A DNA stretch of 64,000 nucleotides from Ruegeria haliotis (GTDB lineage: Bacteria > Pseudomonadota > Alphaproteobacteria > Rhodobacterales > Rhodobacteraceae), in NCBI RefSeq assembly GCF_013377785.1, contig NZ_JABXWT010000018.1, positions 1 to 64,000 on the forward strand. Reading direction: 5' to 3'. Each line of letters starts with the position of its first letter. Position 1 is the stretch's first letter. Made by a program: the position numbers and the translations under genes. Positions 38,809 through 47,389 of the stretch are shown here, in pieces. The notes beneath the pieces are model-generated. The model searched no databases. It saw nothing but the letters and a program-made list of their open reading frames with translations, and had not been told where the DNA came from.

Positions 38809-39699
38809 ATGAATGCACAGAAAATCGACTGGAGCGATGTCCCTTTTGTCCTTGCCGTATGCGAGGCAGGCAGCCTGTCTGGCGCGGCGCGCCAGTTGGG
38901 GGTCAACCATTCGACCGTTTTTCGCAGGATTGAAGGAGTTGAAGCCCGGTTAGGCGTCACTCTGTTTGAACGGTTGAGTCACGGCTATATAATGACAGCG
39001 GCTGGGGAACACTTCTTCCGAAACGGGCTTCACCTGCGCGATGGTATGAACAGTATCGAACGGGAGTTGGGTGGTCAGGACCTGCGATTGGCAGGCGCGT
39101 TGACAGTGACAACAACGGATACACTGCTCCACTGTCTGACCCCGGTGTTTTCAGAGTTTCAACGAAAGTACCCAGACATAGAATTGCGGCTCTTGTCTGG
39201 CACGCGCCCTCTGGATCTGATGCAGCGTGACGCAGATATTGCATTGCGCCCGACAAGCGCCCCGCCGGAACACTGGATCGGTCGCAATCTGACCAATCTC
39301 GCCTATGCTGCTTATGCGAGCGGAGATTACCTCGATGCAATGCGGGATCAGCCGACAAGCGAGCACCGATGGATCAGACTGAACGACAGTCTCAACCAAT
39401 CGCCGATGAGCCAGATCACCTTGCAGCACAAAGCCGAGGGAGCGCCGGTGACTGTATCCAGTTCTCTGATGGGTGTCTTCGACCTGGTTCGCGGCGGCCT
39501 CGGTTTTGGAGCACTGCCATGCTACTTGGGCGACGTTTACTCTGACCTAGTTCGGGTTCACGATCCCGACGAAAAGTTCAATTCAAATCTCTGGATGCTG
39601 GCACATCCTGATATCCGCAGGAGCGCCCGAGTTCATGCCTTCTTCGAATTCGCAACAGCAAGAATTCGTGAGGCTTTAGCTTACACTGACGAATCGTGA
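38809..39699 (+). CDS. LysR-family transcriptional regulator
   Basis: A 296-residue LysR protein. The DNA-binding domain is VPFVLAVCEAGSLSGAARQLGVNHSTVFRRIEGVEARLGVTLFERLSHGY (residues 12-61). The effector domain follows with DADIALRPTSAPPEHWIGRNL near 145, resembling regulators of the group that control dehydrogenase or amino-acid genes. AAGGAG is 8 bases upstream of the ATG. It faces the luciferase-domain/binding-protein/SDR operon across a divergent promoter containing dyads, so that operon is its likely target. Confidence 0.88.
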   Translation: MNAQKIDWSDVPFVLAVCEAGSLSGAARQLGVNHSTVFRRIEGVEARLGVTLFERLSHGYIMTAAGEHFFRNGLHLRDGMNSIERELGGQDLRLAGALTVTTTDTLLHCLTPVFSEFQRKYPDIELRLLSGTRPLDLMQRDADIALRPTSAPPEHWIGRNLTNLAYAAYASGDYLDAMRDQPTSEHRWIRLNDSLNQSPMSQITLQHKAEGAPVTVSSSLMGVFDLVRGGLGFGALPCYLGDVYSDLVRVHDPDEKFNSNLWMLAHPDIRRSARVHAFFEFATARIREALAYTDES

Positions 39700-40170
39700 A
39701 GCCGACATTCACTGCAATGCAGAACATGGAAGAGTTGGGCTCACTGTCAGATTTCGCCGCCATCTATATGAATGGCTGCTGTCGCTGACGCGTCACAAAA
39801 GGGTAGGCCCGCAGAAGACAGGCACCTGTGACAGATTGCAGTGTCGCAAATGGGTCGAATTACAGCTTATGTGACACTTTCTTGGCCGGATGGACCCTAA
39901 AGTTTCAGGCTAACTGTGGCGTTTTCGCTTCATGTTCTTAATAACGCCCAAATATGCAGCTTCGGACCAGTTGGGCCTAGGCACCGCACAACCCCCGCGG
40001 CCTCCTCCTTGTCAGGGTTTTCCAACGCGAGCCACGGTCTGCACAAGCCGATATCGCACACCATGGCCCGCATCGAAAAACCTTAAACAAAGCACCATTT
40101 CGCTTCGTTTGATCCAAGGGCTGAAATGGCGCGCTATGCGGACATTGCCATATCCAACTCCTGCAAAAAC
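39700..40170. other. intergenic region between convergent LysR genes
   Basis: About 470 bp, no gene supported. Only short frames, none with a ribosome site. No strong terminator stem was recognised. Confidence 0.4.
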
Positions 40171-41079
40171 TCAGTCCGACGCCCACACTGGCGATTTGCC
40201 GATCTTCTCGATCAGATAATCAATAAACACCCGAACTTTAGCGGTCAGCACGTTGGATTTTGGATAAACCAGCCACAACACAGATTGATCATCGACATCA
40301 AACTCCGGCAACACTCTGACAAGTGAGCCTTTGCGAATTTCATCGTGAACGCTCCACATCGAGTTCATGGAGATGCCAGCCCCTGCCACTGTCGCTGCTT
40401 TTTGGCTCAGACCGTTGTTGAGAACCAGCCGACAGCTCGCCGATTGTGGGTCAAAGACGCCTGTCTTTCCGTCCGCAGTTCTCAGGTTGCGCGCAGATTG
40501 GTCCTGAAACCCGATCAGCGCATGATCTTCCAGGTCAATTGGCTGTTGCGGTGTACCGTGACGTTGGAGGTAATCTGGTGACGCGCAAAGAATGCGGCGG
40601 TCATCTGCCAGCTTGCGGGCCTTGAGGCTGGAGTCCTCCAAGGCAGAATTGCGCAATGACAGATCAAAACTACCTTCAATCAGCCCGACCATACTGTCGG
40701 AGAGGTGCAAATCGAGCTTTACGTTCGGATGGGTGTCCAGAAACTCCGGCAGTATTGGCGCGACATACATCTGTGCGAAACTGCTGGGGGCTGTGAACCG
40801 CAATGTGCCGCTGGCTTCGGAGGTTTCCAGTCCGAGGGCTGCGCGTGCCGCTTTTTCCTGTGCGAGAAGTTCTCTGGCAAAAGGCAAAAACTCGGCCCCC
40901 TCGGTGGAAAGACTGACCTTGCGTGTCGAACGGTGCAACAAATCAGACCCGAGGTTTTTCTCAAGTTTGGCAAGTCTCGTGCTGGCAACCGCAGGGGCTA
41001 ACCCGAGACTGCGACCTGCCTCGCTGATGTTCAGCTTCTCCGCTGCCCGAACAAAAAGGCGAACACTTTCAAGATCCAT
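40171..41079 (-). CDS. LysR-family regulator of the adjacent oxidoreductase operon
   Basis: A 302-residue LysR protein beginning MDLESVRLFVRAAEKLNISEAGRSLGLAPAVASTRLAKLEKNLGSDLLHRSTR, typical of the large AaeR/DmlR-like subgroup. The effector domain shows SGTLRFTAPSSFAQMYVAP near 95 and GSFDLSLRNSALEDSSLKARKL near 135. ATG 41079 gives normal N-terminal length; the frame extends to 41130. It is divergent from the crotonase/oxygenase operon, 98 bp apart, so it is the probable regulator. Confidence 0.88.
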   Translation of the reverse strand: MDLESVRLFVRAAEKLNISEAGRSLGLAPAVASTRLAKLEKNLGSDLLHRSTRKVSLSTEGAEFLPFARELLAQEKAARAALGLETSEASGTLRFTAPSSFAQMYVAPILPEFLDTHPNVKLDLHLSDSMVGLIEGSFDLSLRNSALEDSSLKARKLADDRRILCASPDYLQRHGTPQQPIDLEDHALIGFQDQSARNLRTADGKTGVFDPQSASCRLVLNNGLSQKAATVAGAGISMNSMWSVHDEIRKGSLVRVLPEFDVDDQSVLWLVYPKSNVLTAKVRVFIDYLIEKIGKSPVWASD

Positions 41080-41177
41080 GATTATATCCAAAATGCGAAT
41101 ACTGAACTCACTTATATGCTGTTTCATCAAAAAATGAAGAAGCTATGTTTGCTTTAATCGCGAACAGGAGATCATTC

Positions 41178-42023
41178 ATGGCGTACGACGGCTTCACAAC
41201 ATTCAACGTATCTACCCAAAACGGAATTGCTTGGGTGACCTTTGACTATCCCCCGGTCAACATTCAGGGTTTGCCCATGTTGGAGGACTTGAGCAAACTG
41301 GCAGATGCGCTGGAGCAGGACCGCGATATTAAGGTCGTCGTGTTCAAATCTGCGCATCCTGAGATCTTCGTGGCGCACGCTGATACCAATTTCCTGAAGG
41401 ACATGTCGACCACAGCGGTGGATCGCGCCGAGATCGAGGTGATGGATCTACAAGCGACACTGGATCGGATCAGCAAGCTGTCCCAGGCGACCATCGCTCA
41501 GATCGAGGGCTTTGCGCGTGGCGGAGGCCATGAGTTTGCCTTGGCTTGTGATATGCGATTTGCGGCACGCGGTAAGGCCAAGTTCATGCAGATGGAAGTC
41601 GGCATGGGCATCCTGCCCTGTGGTGGGGGCGCGTCACGCATGGCCCGTCAGGTTGGACTGGGTCGCGCACTTGAGATCGTTCTCGGCGCCGAGGATTTTG
41701 ATGCTGACAAGGCCGAAGCCTACGGCACGATCAACAAAGCGCTTGATGCGGACAAGATTGCGGATCACGTCAAAGCCCTCGCTGAACGGATCGCCCAGTT
41801 CCCTGCCGAGTCCATTGAGGCCTGCAAACGCACAGTCTATGCGTCAATCGATCTGCCGATTACCGAAGCGCTGAAGGAAGAGGCTTATTGGCTCTATCAG
41901 TCGATGAGCAAGACACCGGCGCAAAAGCGGTTCCAATATGCCGATGACAACGGTGCGCAGTTCGACATGGAAAACCAGCGTGCCTGGAACGATCTGGTGA
42001 TCGGCATTCAGGATGTGAAGTGA
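41178..42023 (+). CDS. enoyl-CoA hydratase/isomerase (crotonase) family protein
   Basis: A 281-residue crotonase. GIAWVTFDYPPVNIQGLPML starts the fold; the CoA/oxyanion part is EIFVAHADTNFLKDM near 70, then IEGFARGGGHEFALACDMRFA near 115 with a glutamate at one catalytic position, and QMEVGMGILPCGGGASRMARQVG near 143 with the second glutamate. Both acidic catalytic positions of a hydratase are thus occupied. AGGAG precedes ATG 41178. It is first gene of a four-gene operon with a CmcJ-like oxygenase, an LLM monooxygenase and an SDR, suggesting CoA-linked breakdown of an unusual compound. Confidence 0.87.
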   Translation: MAYDGFTTFNVSTQNGIAWVTFDYPPVNIQGLPMLEDLSKLADALEQDRDIKVVVFKSAHPEIFVAHADTNFLKDMSTTAVDRAEIEVMDLQATLDRISKLSQATIAQIEGFARGGGHEFALACDMRFAARGKAKFMQMEVGMGILPCGGGASRMARQVGLGRALEIVLGAEDFDADKAEAYGTINKALDADKIADHVKALAERIAQFPAESIEACKRTVYASIDLPITEALKEEAYWLYQSMSKTPAQKRFQYADDNGAQFDMENQRAWNDLVIGIQDVK

Positions 42024-42037
42024 ACACGAACACAGCA

Positions 42038-42064
42038 GCGTCAGGCTGACAACCGGCCTGACGC
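42038..42064 (+). promoter_or_regulatory. intercistronic hairpin after the crotonase gene
   Basis: GCGTCAGGC and GCCTGACGC pair perfectly over 9 bp with a 9-base spacer, in the 69-bp gap between crotonase and CmcJ-like genes. No T-run. Probably an mRNA processing or stabilising element. Confidence 0.5.
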
Positions 42065-42092
42065 GCAAACATCAACTCACAGGATAGTGCAG

Positions 42093-42872
42093 ATGCCACG
42101 GACTGGAACCGTCAATTATCATGTTCACCGCGACACACGGCAGGCATTTCATATTGATGCCGGAGGTGTGGTCGGAAAGCTGATTTCACCTGAACTTGTT
42201 GCGACAGATATCAACGTCTGGGATGTGCGCAACGGTCATACTGCGGTGACGTTCGCCACGGATTGCGTCAGCTTTGTCCAAGAGCCGACGCAGGTAGCTG
42301 AGTTTACCGAAGATCAACACTGGAAAACCGACTATGACCGCGAACTGACTGAGCTTCTCAAACGGGAAGTCGAGGCAAAAGAGGTGATCGTGTTCGATCA
42401 CACCGTACGGGTAGACGATTCAAACTCAGACCGTAAACCCGCCTGCAATGTGCATAGTGATTACAGTGCGCAAGGTGCGCAACAACGCCTGGTCGACATT
42501 CTTGGGCCTGACAAAGCAGCGGAATGGAGCTCAGGACATTATGGGTTCATCAATGTCTGGCGACCTATTGAGACGCCGATCAACAGCGCACCGCTAGCAT
42601 TTTTGCGCCCCTCAAGCGTGGCGGACGAGGATTGGATCCTGATCGACCTAGTTTACCCCGACCGTCTTGGTCACATCATGGGGCTTGCTGCAAACGACAG
42701 GCATGAATGGACTTATCAATCAAAGATGACGCCCGATGAAGTGACCTTCTTCAACATCTACGACAACAAGGGCCTCCCCTCTATCGCACATAGCGCGATT
42801 GATCTGGTCGAGGATGACTGCCTTCATGTGATCCGCAAAAGCATCGAGAGCCGCACACTGGTTCGGTATTGA
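42093..42872 (+). CDS. CmcJ/NvfI (AsaB-like) family non-heme iron oxygenase or methyltransferase-associated protein
   Basis: A 259-residue protein of the family that includes CmcJ of cephamycin synthesis, fungal AsaB and gibberellin desaturase-like proteins. Recognisable parts: VVFDHTVR-like IVFDHTVRVDD near 107, the probable iron-binding NVHSDYSAQGAQQRL near 125 (His-x-Asp), YGFINVWRPIETPINSAPLAF near 153, and DEVTFFNIYDNKG near 220 plus AHSAID near 235 for the distal histidine. ATG 42093 is preceded by AGGAT; a GTG six bases upstream is possible. Likely catalyses an oxidation in this operon; exact reaction unknown. Confidence 0.82.
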   Translation: MPRTGTVNYHVHRDTRQAFHIDAGGVVGKLISPELVATDINVWDVRNGHTAVTFATDCVSFVQEPTQVAEFTEDQHWKTDYDRELTELLKREVEAKEVIVFDHTVRVDDSNSDRKPACNVHSDYSAQGAQQRLVDILGPDKAAEWSSGHYGFINVWRPIETPINSAPLAFLRPSSVADEDWILIDLVYPDRLGHIMGLAANDRHEWTYQSKMTPDEVTFFNIYDNKGLPSIAHSAIDLVEDDCLHVIRKSIESRTLVRY

Positions 42873-42895
42873 CCGATTCGCGCAGGAGAAACCTT

Positions 42896-43861
42896 ATGCT
42901 CGACACGACGCAACAAGAGACTTTCCCGGTTATCAATTGGGCCTACAATTCCGTGTTTCAGAAAGACAAGCTGACGGTCGGCTTGGTCGCGCCGCTGGAG
43001 ACCTATGCCAACAGCGCCATCCCAACCATGCGCAATCAACTCGCCCGCATAAAGCTGGCGGAAGAACTGGGCTTTGCCGCCGTGTGGTTACGTGATGTCC
43101 CTTTCAGCGTGTCGAGTTTTGGCGATGCAGGTCAAATTTTTGATCCGTGGGTGTATCTCGGGATGTTGGCGGGTCAAACGCAGTCGATTGCTTTAGGACT
43201 GGCCAGCGCCATTCTGCCCTTGCGCCACCCTGCACATGTGGCCAAGGCGGCTGCCAGCGTGGATGTGCTGTCCGGTGGCCGCATGCTGCTGGGGGTCGCA
43301 TCCGGCGACCGGCCCGACGAATATCCGGCGCTCGACATGTCCTTTGGTGATCGTGCTGATCGGTTCCGCGAAGCCTTCGCCTATATCCGCGAGATGGCCA
43401 AGGATCGCCCGGTGCATCAGGGCGGCCATGGCGCGCTTGACGGCTCAATCGACATGCTCCCTAAGCCCAGTGGCGCAAGGCTTCCTATGTTGGTTACAGG
43501 CGCCAGTCAGCAATCTCCGGAGTGGATCGCTAGCAACGGCGATGGCTGGATGTTGTATCCGCGGGATACGCCCACGCAGGCAAAGATCATCGCCGATTGG
43601 CGCGCACGCACTATCGACGCTGGTCGAGACGAACAGCCGGTGATGCAGCCGTTATATGTCGATCTGGTTGAAGGCAGCCACGCGCCGCAGCCCATTCATC
43701 TGGGCCTCAGACTTAGTGCGCATGATCTGGTGGCCTATCTGAAATCGCTTGAGGGCATCGGCGTCAATCATGTCGCCCTCAACCTGCGTTTCAATCAGGC
43801 CGATATGACAACCACGCTGAACCGGTTGGCCACGGGCGTGCTGCCGGGCTTCACCTATTGA
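42896..43861 (+). CDS. luciferase-like (LLM-class) flavin-dependent oxidoreductase
   Basis: A 321-residue bacterial-luciferase-fold protein, similar in style to the TIGR03571/BA3436 group. Landmarks: LTVGLVAPLETYANSAIPTMRNQLARIKLAEELGFAAVWLRDVPF near 22-68, DPWVYLGMLAGQTQSIALGLASAILPLRHPAHVAKAAASVDVLSGGRMLLGVASGDRPDEY near 82-140, ending with VNHVALNLRF. It would bind FMN/F420 and oxidise a carbon or sulfonate substrate using O2. ATG 42896 has AGGAG; the frame from 42869 overlaps the previous stop. Third gene of the operon. Confidence 0.87.
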   Translation: MLDTTQQETFPVINWAYNSVFQKDKLTVGLVAPLETYANSAIPTMRNQLARIKLAEELGFAAVWLRDVPFSVSSFGDAGQIFDPWVYLGMLAGQTQSIALGLASAILPLRHPAHVAKAAASVDVLSGGRMLLGVASGDRPDEYPALDMSFGDRADRFREAFAYIREMAKDRPVHQGGHGALDGSIDMLPKPSGARLPMLVTGASQQSPEWIASNGDGWMLYPRDTPTQAKIIADWRARTIDAGRDEQPVMQPLYVDLVEGSHAPQPIHLGLRLSAHDLVAYLKSLEGIGVNHVALNLRFNQADMTTTLNRLATGVLPGFTY

Positions 43862-43873
43862 GGGACATACCAA

Positions 43874-44680
43874 ATGACAAAGACCATCCTCATCACAGGC
43901 GCGACGGACGGCATCGGGCTGGCTACCGCCCGCGCTATCGCCGCGCTTGGGCATACTGTCCTTTTGCATGGGAGAAATTCTGAAAAACTGAATGCTGTGC
44001 AGATGGATTTGACACGTTCAGGACAAGTCGGTCCTGTTCACAGCTATGTTGCTGATCTCTCACGCATGGAAGAGGTCGAAAACTTGGCTCGGACCGTGGC
44101 CGACAATCATCAAAGCCTTGATGTGTTGATCAACAACGCGGGGGTCTACGAAACCCCTGTAACGCGAACGGTTGATGGGCTGGATACCCGATTTGCCGTC
44201 AACACCTTCGCGCCATACCTGCTGACCAGACGCCTTTGGACTCTGCTTAGTACGGCCAAGGGGTCTCGGGTTGTAAACTTGTCTTCGGCGGCACAGTCCC
44301 CCGTTCAGATCGACGCTCTACTGGGTAAGTCCACCCTGTCTGCGGGCGCTGCTTATGCCCAAAGCAAGCTGGCGCTGACTATGTGGTCATCCGAGATGGC
44401 TTTAGCTTCGGACGGTGAAGGCCCAACTGTCATTGCGGTCAATCCGGGTTCTATGCTCGGCAGCAAAATGGTTAAACAAGCCTTCGGGGTTGCGGGTGGC
44501 GATATTTCTCAAGGTGCGGACATACTTGTTTGCGCGGCCCTGTCCGGTGAGTTTGCAGAGGCTGACGGAAAATTCTTCGATAACGACACGGGCAAATTCG
44601 CATCACCTCATCCGGACGCACAGGATCGTGGGAAATCCAAGGCCGTGATGGATGCGATAGATGGGTTCCTCGCGAAGTGA
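43874..44680 (+). CDS. short-chain dehydrogenase/reductase (SDR)
   Basis: A 268-residue classical SDR: ILITGATDGIGLATARAIAALG for NAD(P) binding, DVLINNAGVYETPV near 88, a serine in VVNLSSAAQSPV near 133, and the catalytic YAQSK near 158, followed by VIAVNPGSMLGSKMV. It is similar to the retinol-dehydrogenase-like SDR branch. Fourth and last gene of the operon, 12 bp behind the LLM gene; it may oxidise or reduce a product of the two oxygenases. Confidence 0.87.
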   Translation: MTKTILITGATDGIGLATARAIAALGHTVLLHGRNSEKLNAVQMDLTRSGQVGPVHSYVADLSRMEEVENLARTVADNHQSLDVLINNAGVYETPVTRTVDGLDTRFAVNTFAPYLLTRRLWTLLSTAKGSRVVNLSSAAQSPVQIDALLGKSTLSAGAAYAQSKLALTMWSSEMALASDGEGPTVIAVNPGSMLGSKMVKQAFGVAGGDISQGADILVCAALSGEFAEADGKFFDNDTGKFASPHPDAQDRGKSKAVMDAIDGFLAK

Positions 44681-45002
44681 CTCAATTGGTCTTTTGATTG
44701 ACCAACGACTGCTAGCTGAGCAGTCCTACCATTCGGGCAGGCTGCAGTATCGGTCAATAAAGGGCTCCCCTTCATCTCTCGCGGCGCGTTGTCCGAACGC
44801 TGGCTGCCGAAGCGCGAATGTCGGCGCATCGAACAAACACAGATAAGTATCAGAGGGATAGCCCGCAAAGCCAACGGCGGGTTTCAAACTGCCCTCACCC
44901 TCGATCACGCTGCACCGGCATCGTGCAGCAGTGAGCCCACTTTGACCGATGCTGCAAGCTGCACGAATGGCGTCTCTTGGGCTCTGTGGAGTATAGGCCG
45001 AG
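44681..45002. other. intergenic region between convergent genes
   Basis: About 320 bp, without a supported gene. It contains segments like the degenerate repeats elsewhere: GCGAATGTCGGCGC near 44816 and GCACGAATGGCG near 44959, the latter echoed by GCACGAATGGCCGC at 45783. Confidence 0.4.
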
Positions 45003-45647
45003 CTAGTTTTGTGGGTTCAGTCCTAGTACCTTGCGTAACTGATCACGCGTATGATCTATGAAATGGAACGCGCGCCATCCGCAACGAACTGCAGCTGGGA
45101 CGTTCTTTGGACAGTCATCGACTAGAAGCATCTGTTTTGGTTCCACTTCAAGAACATCTGTCACATGTTTGAAAAACGCCGGGTCCGGCTTACGAACGCC
45201 CATTCGACCAGATGCGAACACATGCTCAACACGGTTTCCAAAACCCATCTCTCGCTCGATGAAGGCTGCCCGGCGGGCCTCATTATTGGTTACAATGATC
45301 TGACGAACGCCGCGGCTGCTCAGCATATCCATCGCCATTGTAACTTCCGTGTCCGGCAAGGCGTCATTCTTAAACCAATATGAAATAAGCGCGTCAGCGC
45401 CTTCGGTATAGTTGACGGTGCGGGCCCACTCTTCGATGCGGTCACGCAAATCCACCTTGCCGGTGATGACTTCGTCAAATCCGTTGCGGAAGATTATTTC
45501 TGTAAAGTCATTCAGCGAATGACCAATATCGATCTCGAACCTATCAGCCCAGATGAATCTGCCGTTCACAATGTTGCGGTTTAGCACGCCGTCGAAATCC
45601 CAGGCGACAATGGTACGGGTGTCAAAAGTTACACTCGGTTGATTCAT
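45003..45647 (-). CDS. HAD-superfamily hydrolase (HAD-IA, YihX-like phosphatase)
   Basis: A 214-residue haloacid dehalogenase-type hydrolase. Motif I is VAWDFDGVLNRN with nucleophile Asp near residue 17, motif II is IIVTNNEARR near 118, motif III lysine is in GVRKPDPAFF near 150, and motif IV is MLLVDDCPKNVPAA near 173. It is a putative small-molecule phosphatase with a helical cap (residues 35-100). No ribosome site is obvious at ATG 45647 and it stands alone; function unspecific. Confidence 0.85.
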   Translation of the reverse strand: MNQPSVTFDTRTIVAWDFDGVLNRNIVNGRFIWADRFEIDIGHSLNDFTEIIFRNGFDEVITGKVDLRDRIEEWARTVNYTEGADALISYWFKNDALPDTEVTMAMDMLSSRGVRQIIVTNNEARRAAFIEREMGFGNRVEHVFASGRMGVRKPDPAFFKHVTDVLEVEPKQMLLVDDCPKNVPAAVRCGWRAFHFIDHTRDQLRKVLGLNPQN

Positions 45648-46111
45648 ACTTTGAGGCTAAGTGACTGTTGAGACGAACACCAGAGAGAGCACGAGGGCGC
45701 GGAAGCGGACTTTTGCTCGGTAGCAGTGAACTGCGGCTCTGACCGCCTCGCTAATTGCCTGACGAAGTCTCGCTGCGCCCGGCACGAATGGCCGCTCTTT
45801 ACGCTGAATTGCCGTGCACAAGATGATGCGCACGCGGCAAAATCTGTGGTGCGAGAGCGCGCAGCGAAGAAATCTAATTCACAGGTTGGGCTCTCTCCTG
45901 ACCTCGAATACGGCACGGCATCTGGTCGGTAGCAGCGTTGGTGGCAACTAGGACGGCCCAAAGGAGACCTTGCGCAACCTCATCGATGCAACGCTGCATT
46001 CTCCAAAGAGGACGTCGGTCGATCTCGCAGCGATGGAGCGCCCCAAACAAACGCTAGGCCGACTTTGCCACAATACAAAAATTCGCAAAATGACTAATTT
46101 ACCGCTCTCAG
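45648..46111. other. intergenic region with dispersed repeat
   Basis: About 460 bp without a supported gene. It contains a second exact copy of the 20-bp repeat (45876-45895) and GC-rich segments with GCGGAC and GAATGGCCGCT motifs similar to the other long gaps. Confidence 0.4.
45876..45895. repeat. 20-bp exact dispersed repeat, copy 2
   Basis: Identical to 35851-35870 (AATTCACAGGTTGGGCTCTC); preceded by GCAGCGAAGAAATCT here. Confidence 0.6.
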
Positions 46112-46702
46112 CTATGTCAGCGACGCGAAAAACGCGTCCAGAATTTCGAGGTGGTCCTCGGGATCGTCTCCTTCTGAAACGGCAAGTGCGGCCCTGTCAA
46201 AAAGTGCAGAGAGTTGGACGGTCAGGGCATTGATCGGCAGGTGTTTGATCTGCTGCGTTTCCATCGCTTCTGCTAGGCCCAGCCGCAATGTGTCGGCCGA
46301 AGTTTCCCGGTCGATCTTGTCAAGCTCTACTTGCCCAACGACAGCCGGACCATCAAGTAGCATGATCCGAACACGGCCCTTGTCTGACATCGCCTGTAGA
46401 TAACCGCGGCTGCCCTGCCGCAAGGCGTCAACCGCTGAATCCGGTTCTGCCTTTACCGAAGCCGTGATCTCGTCCGCGACCGCAATATACTCTTCCCTAA
46501 CAACTGAACGAAAGAGCGCCAACTTGTCCTCGAAGTGATGATAGAGCGCGCCGCGCGTGACCCCCGCCGCTTCAACGATCTCAGGCGTCGAGGTTTCGGC
46601 ATAGCCTTTGTCGGAAAACAGCTTTCTCGCAGCGCTCAAAAGCGCTGACCGGGTTGCTTCCGTGCGTGCCTGATTTGATCGCGGCTTACCTTTTTGTTGC
46701 AT
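46112..46702 (-). CDS. TetR-family regulator divergent from a VOC protein
   Basis: A 196-residue TetR protein: [56 protein letters not shown] is a textbook DNA-binding domain (residues 12-68). The C-terminal part, with [24 protein letters not shown], resembles TetR domains of the AcrR type. ATG 46702 is chosen: the operator lies immediately upstream, and the frame extension to 46888 would include operator DNA. Likely represses itself and the divergent VOC gene. Confidence 0.88.
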   Translation of the reverse strand: MQQKGKPRSNQARTEATRSALLSAARKLFSDKGYAETSTPEIVEAAGVTRGALYHHFEDKLALFRSVVREEYIAVADEITASVKAEPDSAVDALRQGSRGYLQAMSDKGRVRIMLLDGPAVVGQVELDKIDRETSADTLRLGLAEAMETQQIKHLPINALTVQLSALFDRAALAVSEGDDPEDHLEILDAFFASLT

Positions 46703-46703
46703 G

Positions 46704-46718
46704 CATACAGCCTGTATG
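46704..46718. promoter_or_regulatory. TetR operator O1
   Basis: CATACAG-C-CTGTATG, a perfect 15-bp palindrome with a single central base, located 2 bp upstream of the TetR start codon. The same sequence with a different central base is repeated at 46735-46749. Confidence 0.75.
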
Positions 46719-46732
46719 TTTATAATACTTAC

Positions 46733-46751
46733 TACATACAGACTGTATGTA
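46733..46751. promoter_or_regulatory. TetR operator O2
   Basis: TACATACAG-A-CTGTATGTA, a perfect 19-bp palindrome; its 15-bp core equals O1 apart from the central base. Centre-to-centre spacing from O1 is 31 bp, three helical turns. It lies 21 bp upstream of the VOC start, covering the shared promoter region. Confidence 0.78.
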
Positions 46752-46771
46752 TCATGATCGGGAGAAGCAAC

Positions 46772-47197
46772 ATGAAATGCACCCAGTACTATCCAGTGAT
46801 CCAAACCAACGACGTCACAGCGACGAAAGCTTTCTATGTCGACAATTTCCGCTTCTACGTGAGCTTCGACGCAGATTGGTACTGCCATCTCCAGTCAAGC
46901 GAAGATCCGAAGGTCAACATCGCGATCCTCAAAGGAGATCACGACACCATTCCGACCGAGGGGCATGGGACGATCAATGGCTTAATCCTGAATTTCGAGG
47001 TCGAGGATGTCGATGCTGAGTTCCAGCGCGTTCAGACAGCAGGTTTGCCCATCCTCAAGACTTTGACGGACGAAGACTTCGGCCAACGACACTTTATCAC
47101 ACGCGATCCGAACGGGGTGTTGATAGATGTCATCAAACCGATTTCACCAGTCGGCCAATTCGTCGATCAGTATGCGTCCGAAGCGCTGCCCACATAG
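46772..47197 (+). CDS. VOC-family (glyoxalase-fold) protein under TetR control
   Basis: A 141-residue VOC protein: [39 protein letters not shown] begins the fold, [50 protein letters not shown] ends it. This pattern is similar to glyoxalase-like proteins linked to TetR regulators of antibiotic or aldehyde tolerance. GGGAG precedes ATG 46772. Divergent TetR gene and the two operators suggest induction by a small molecule. Confidence 0.85.
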   Translation: MKCTQYYPVIQTNDVTATKAFYVDNFRFYVSFDADWYCHLQSSEDPKVNIAILKGDHDTIPTEGHGTINGLILNFEVEDVDAEFQRVQTAGLPILKTLTDEDFGQRHFITRDPNGVLIDVIKPISPVGQFVDQYASEALPT

Positions 47198-47389
47198 AAT
47201 GCCAGCGTAAGTTACGAGATCCGCCTCTCACTGCCGGTTCTCGCATTCAACTGCAAACATTCGCACGTTGTGCAGCTTCGATCACAAAGGCTCTTAGCCG
47301 ACCTCCGATGTTCAGCGGCATCTGCGGCTAACGAGACCTCTACGCAGTCGTTCGCGGCCACCTCTTGCCTACTGTGGCCGCCATTTGAA

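Noticed and set aside
41178-42023. DmdD-type methylthioacryloyl-CoA hydratase for the crotonase
   Set aside because: Catalytic glutamates fit any hydratase; no DmdB or DmdC genes are adjacent and the operon partners are oxygenases.
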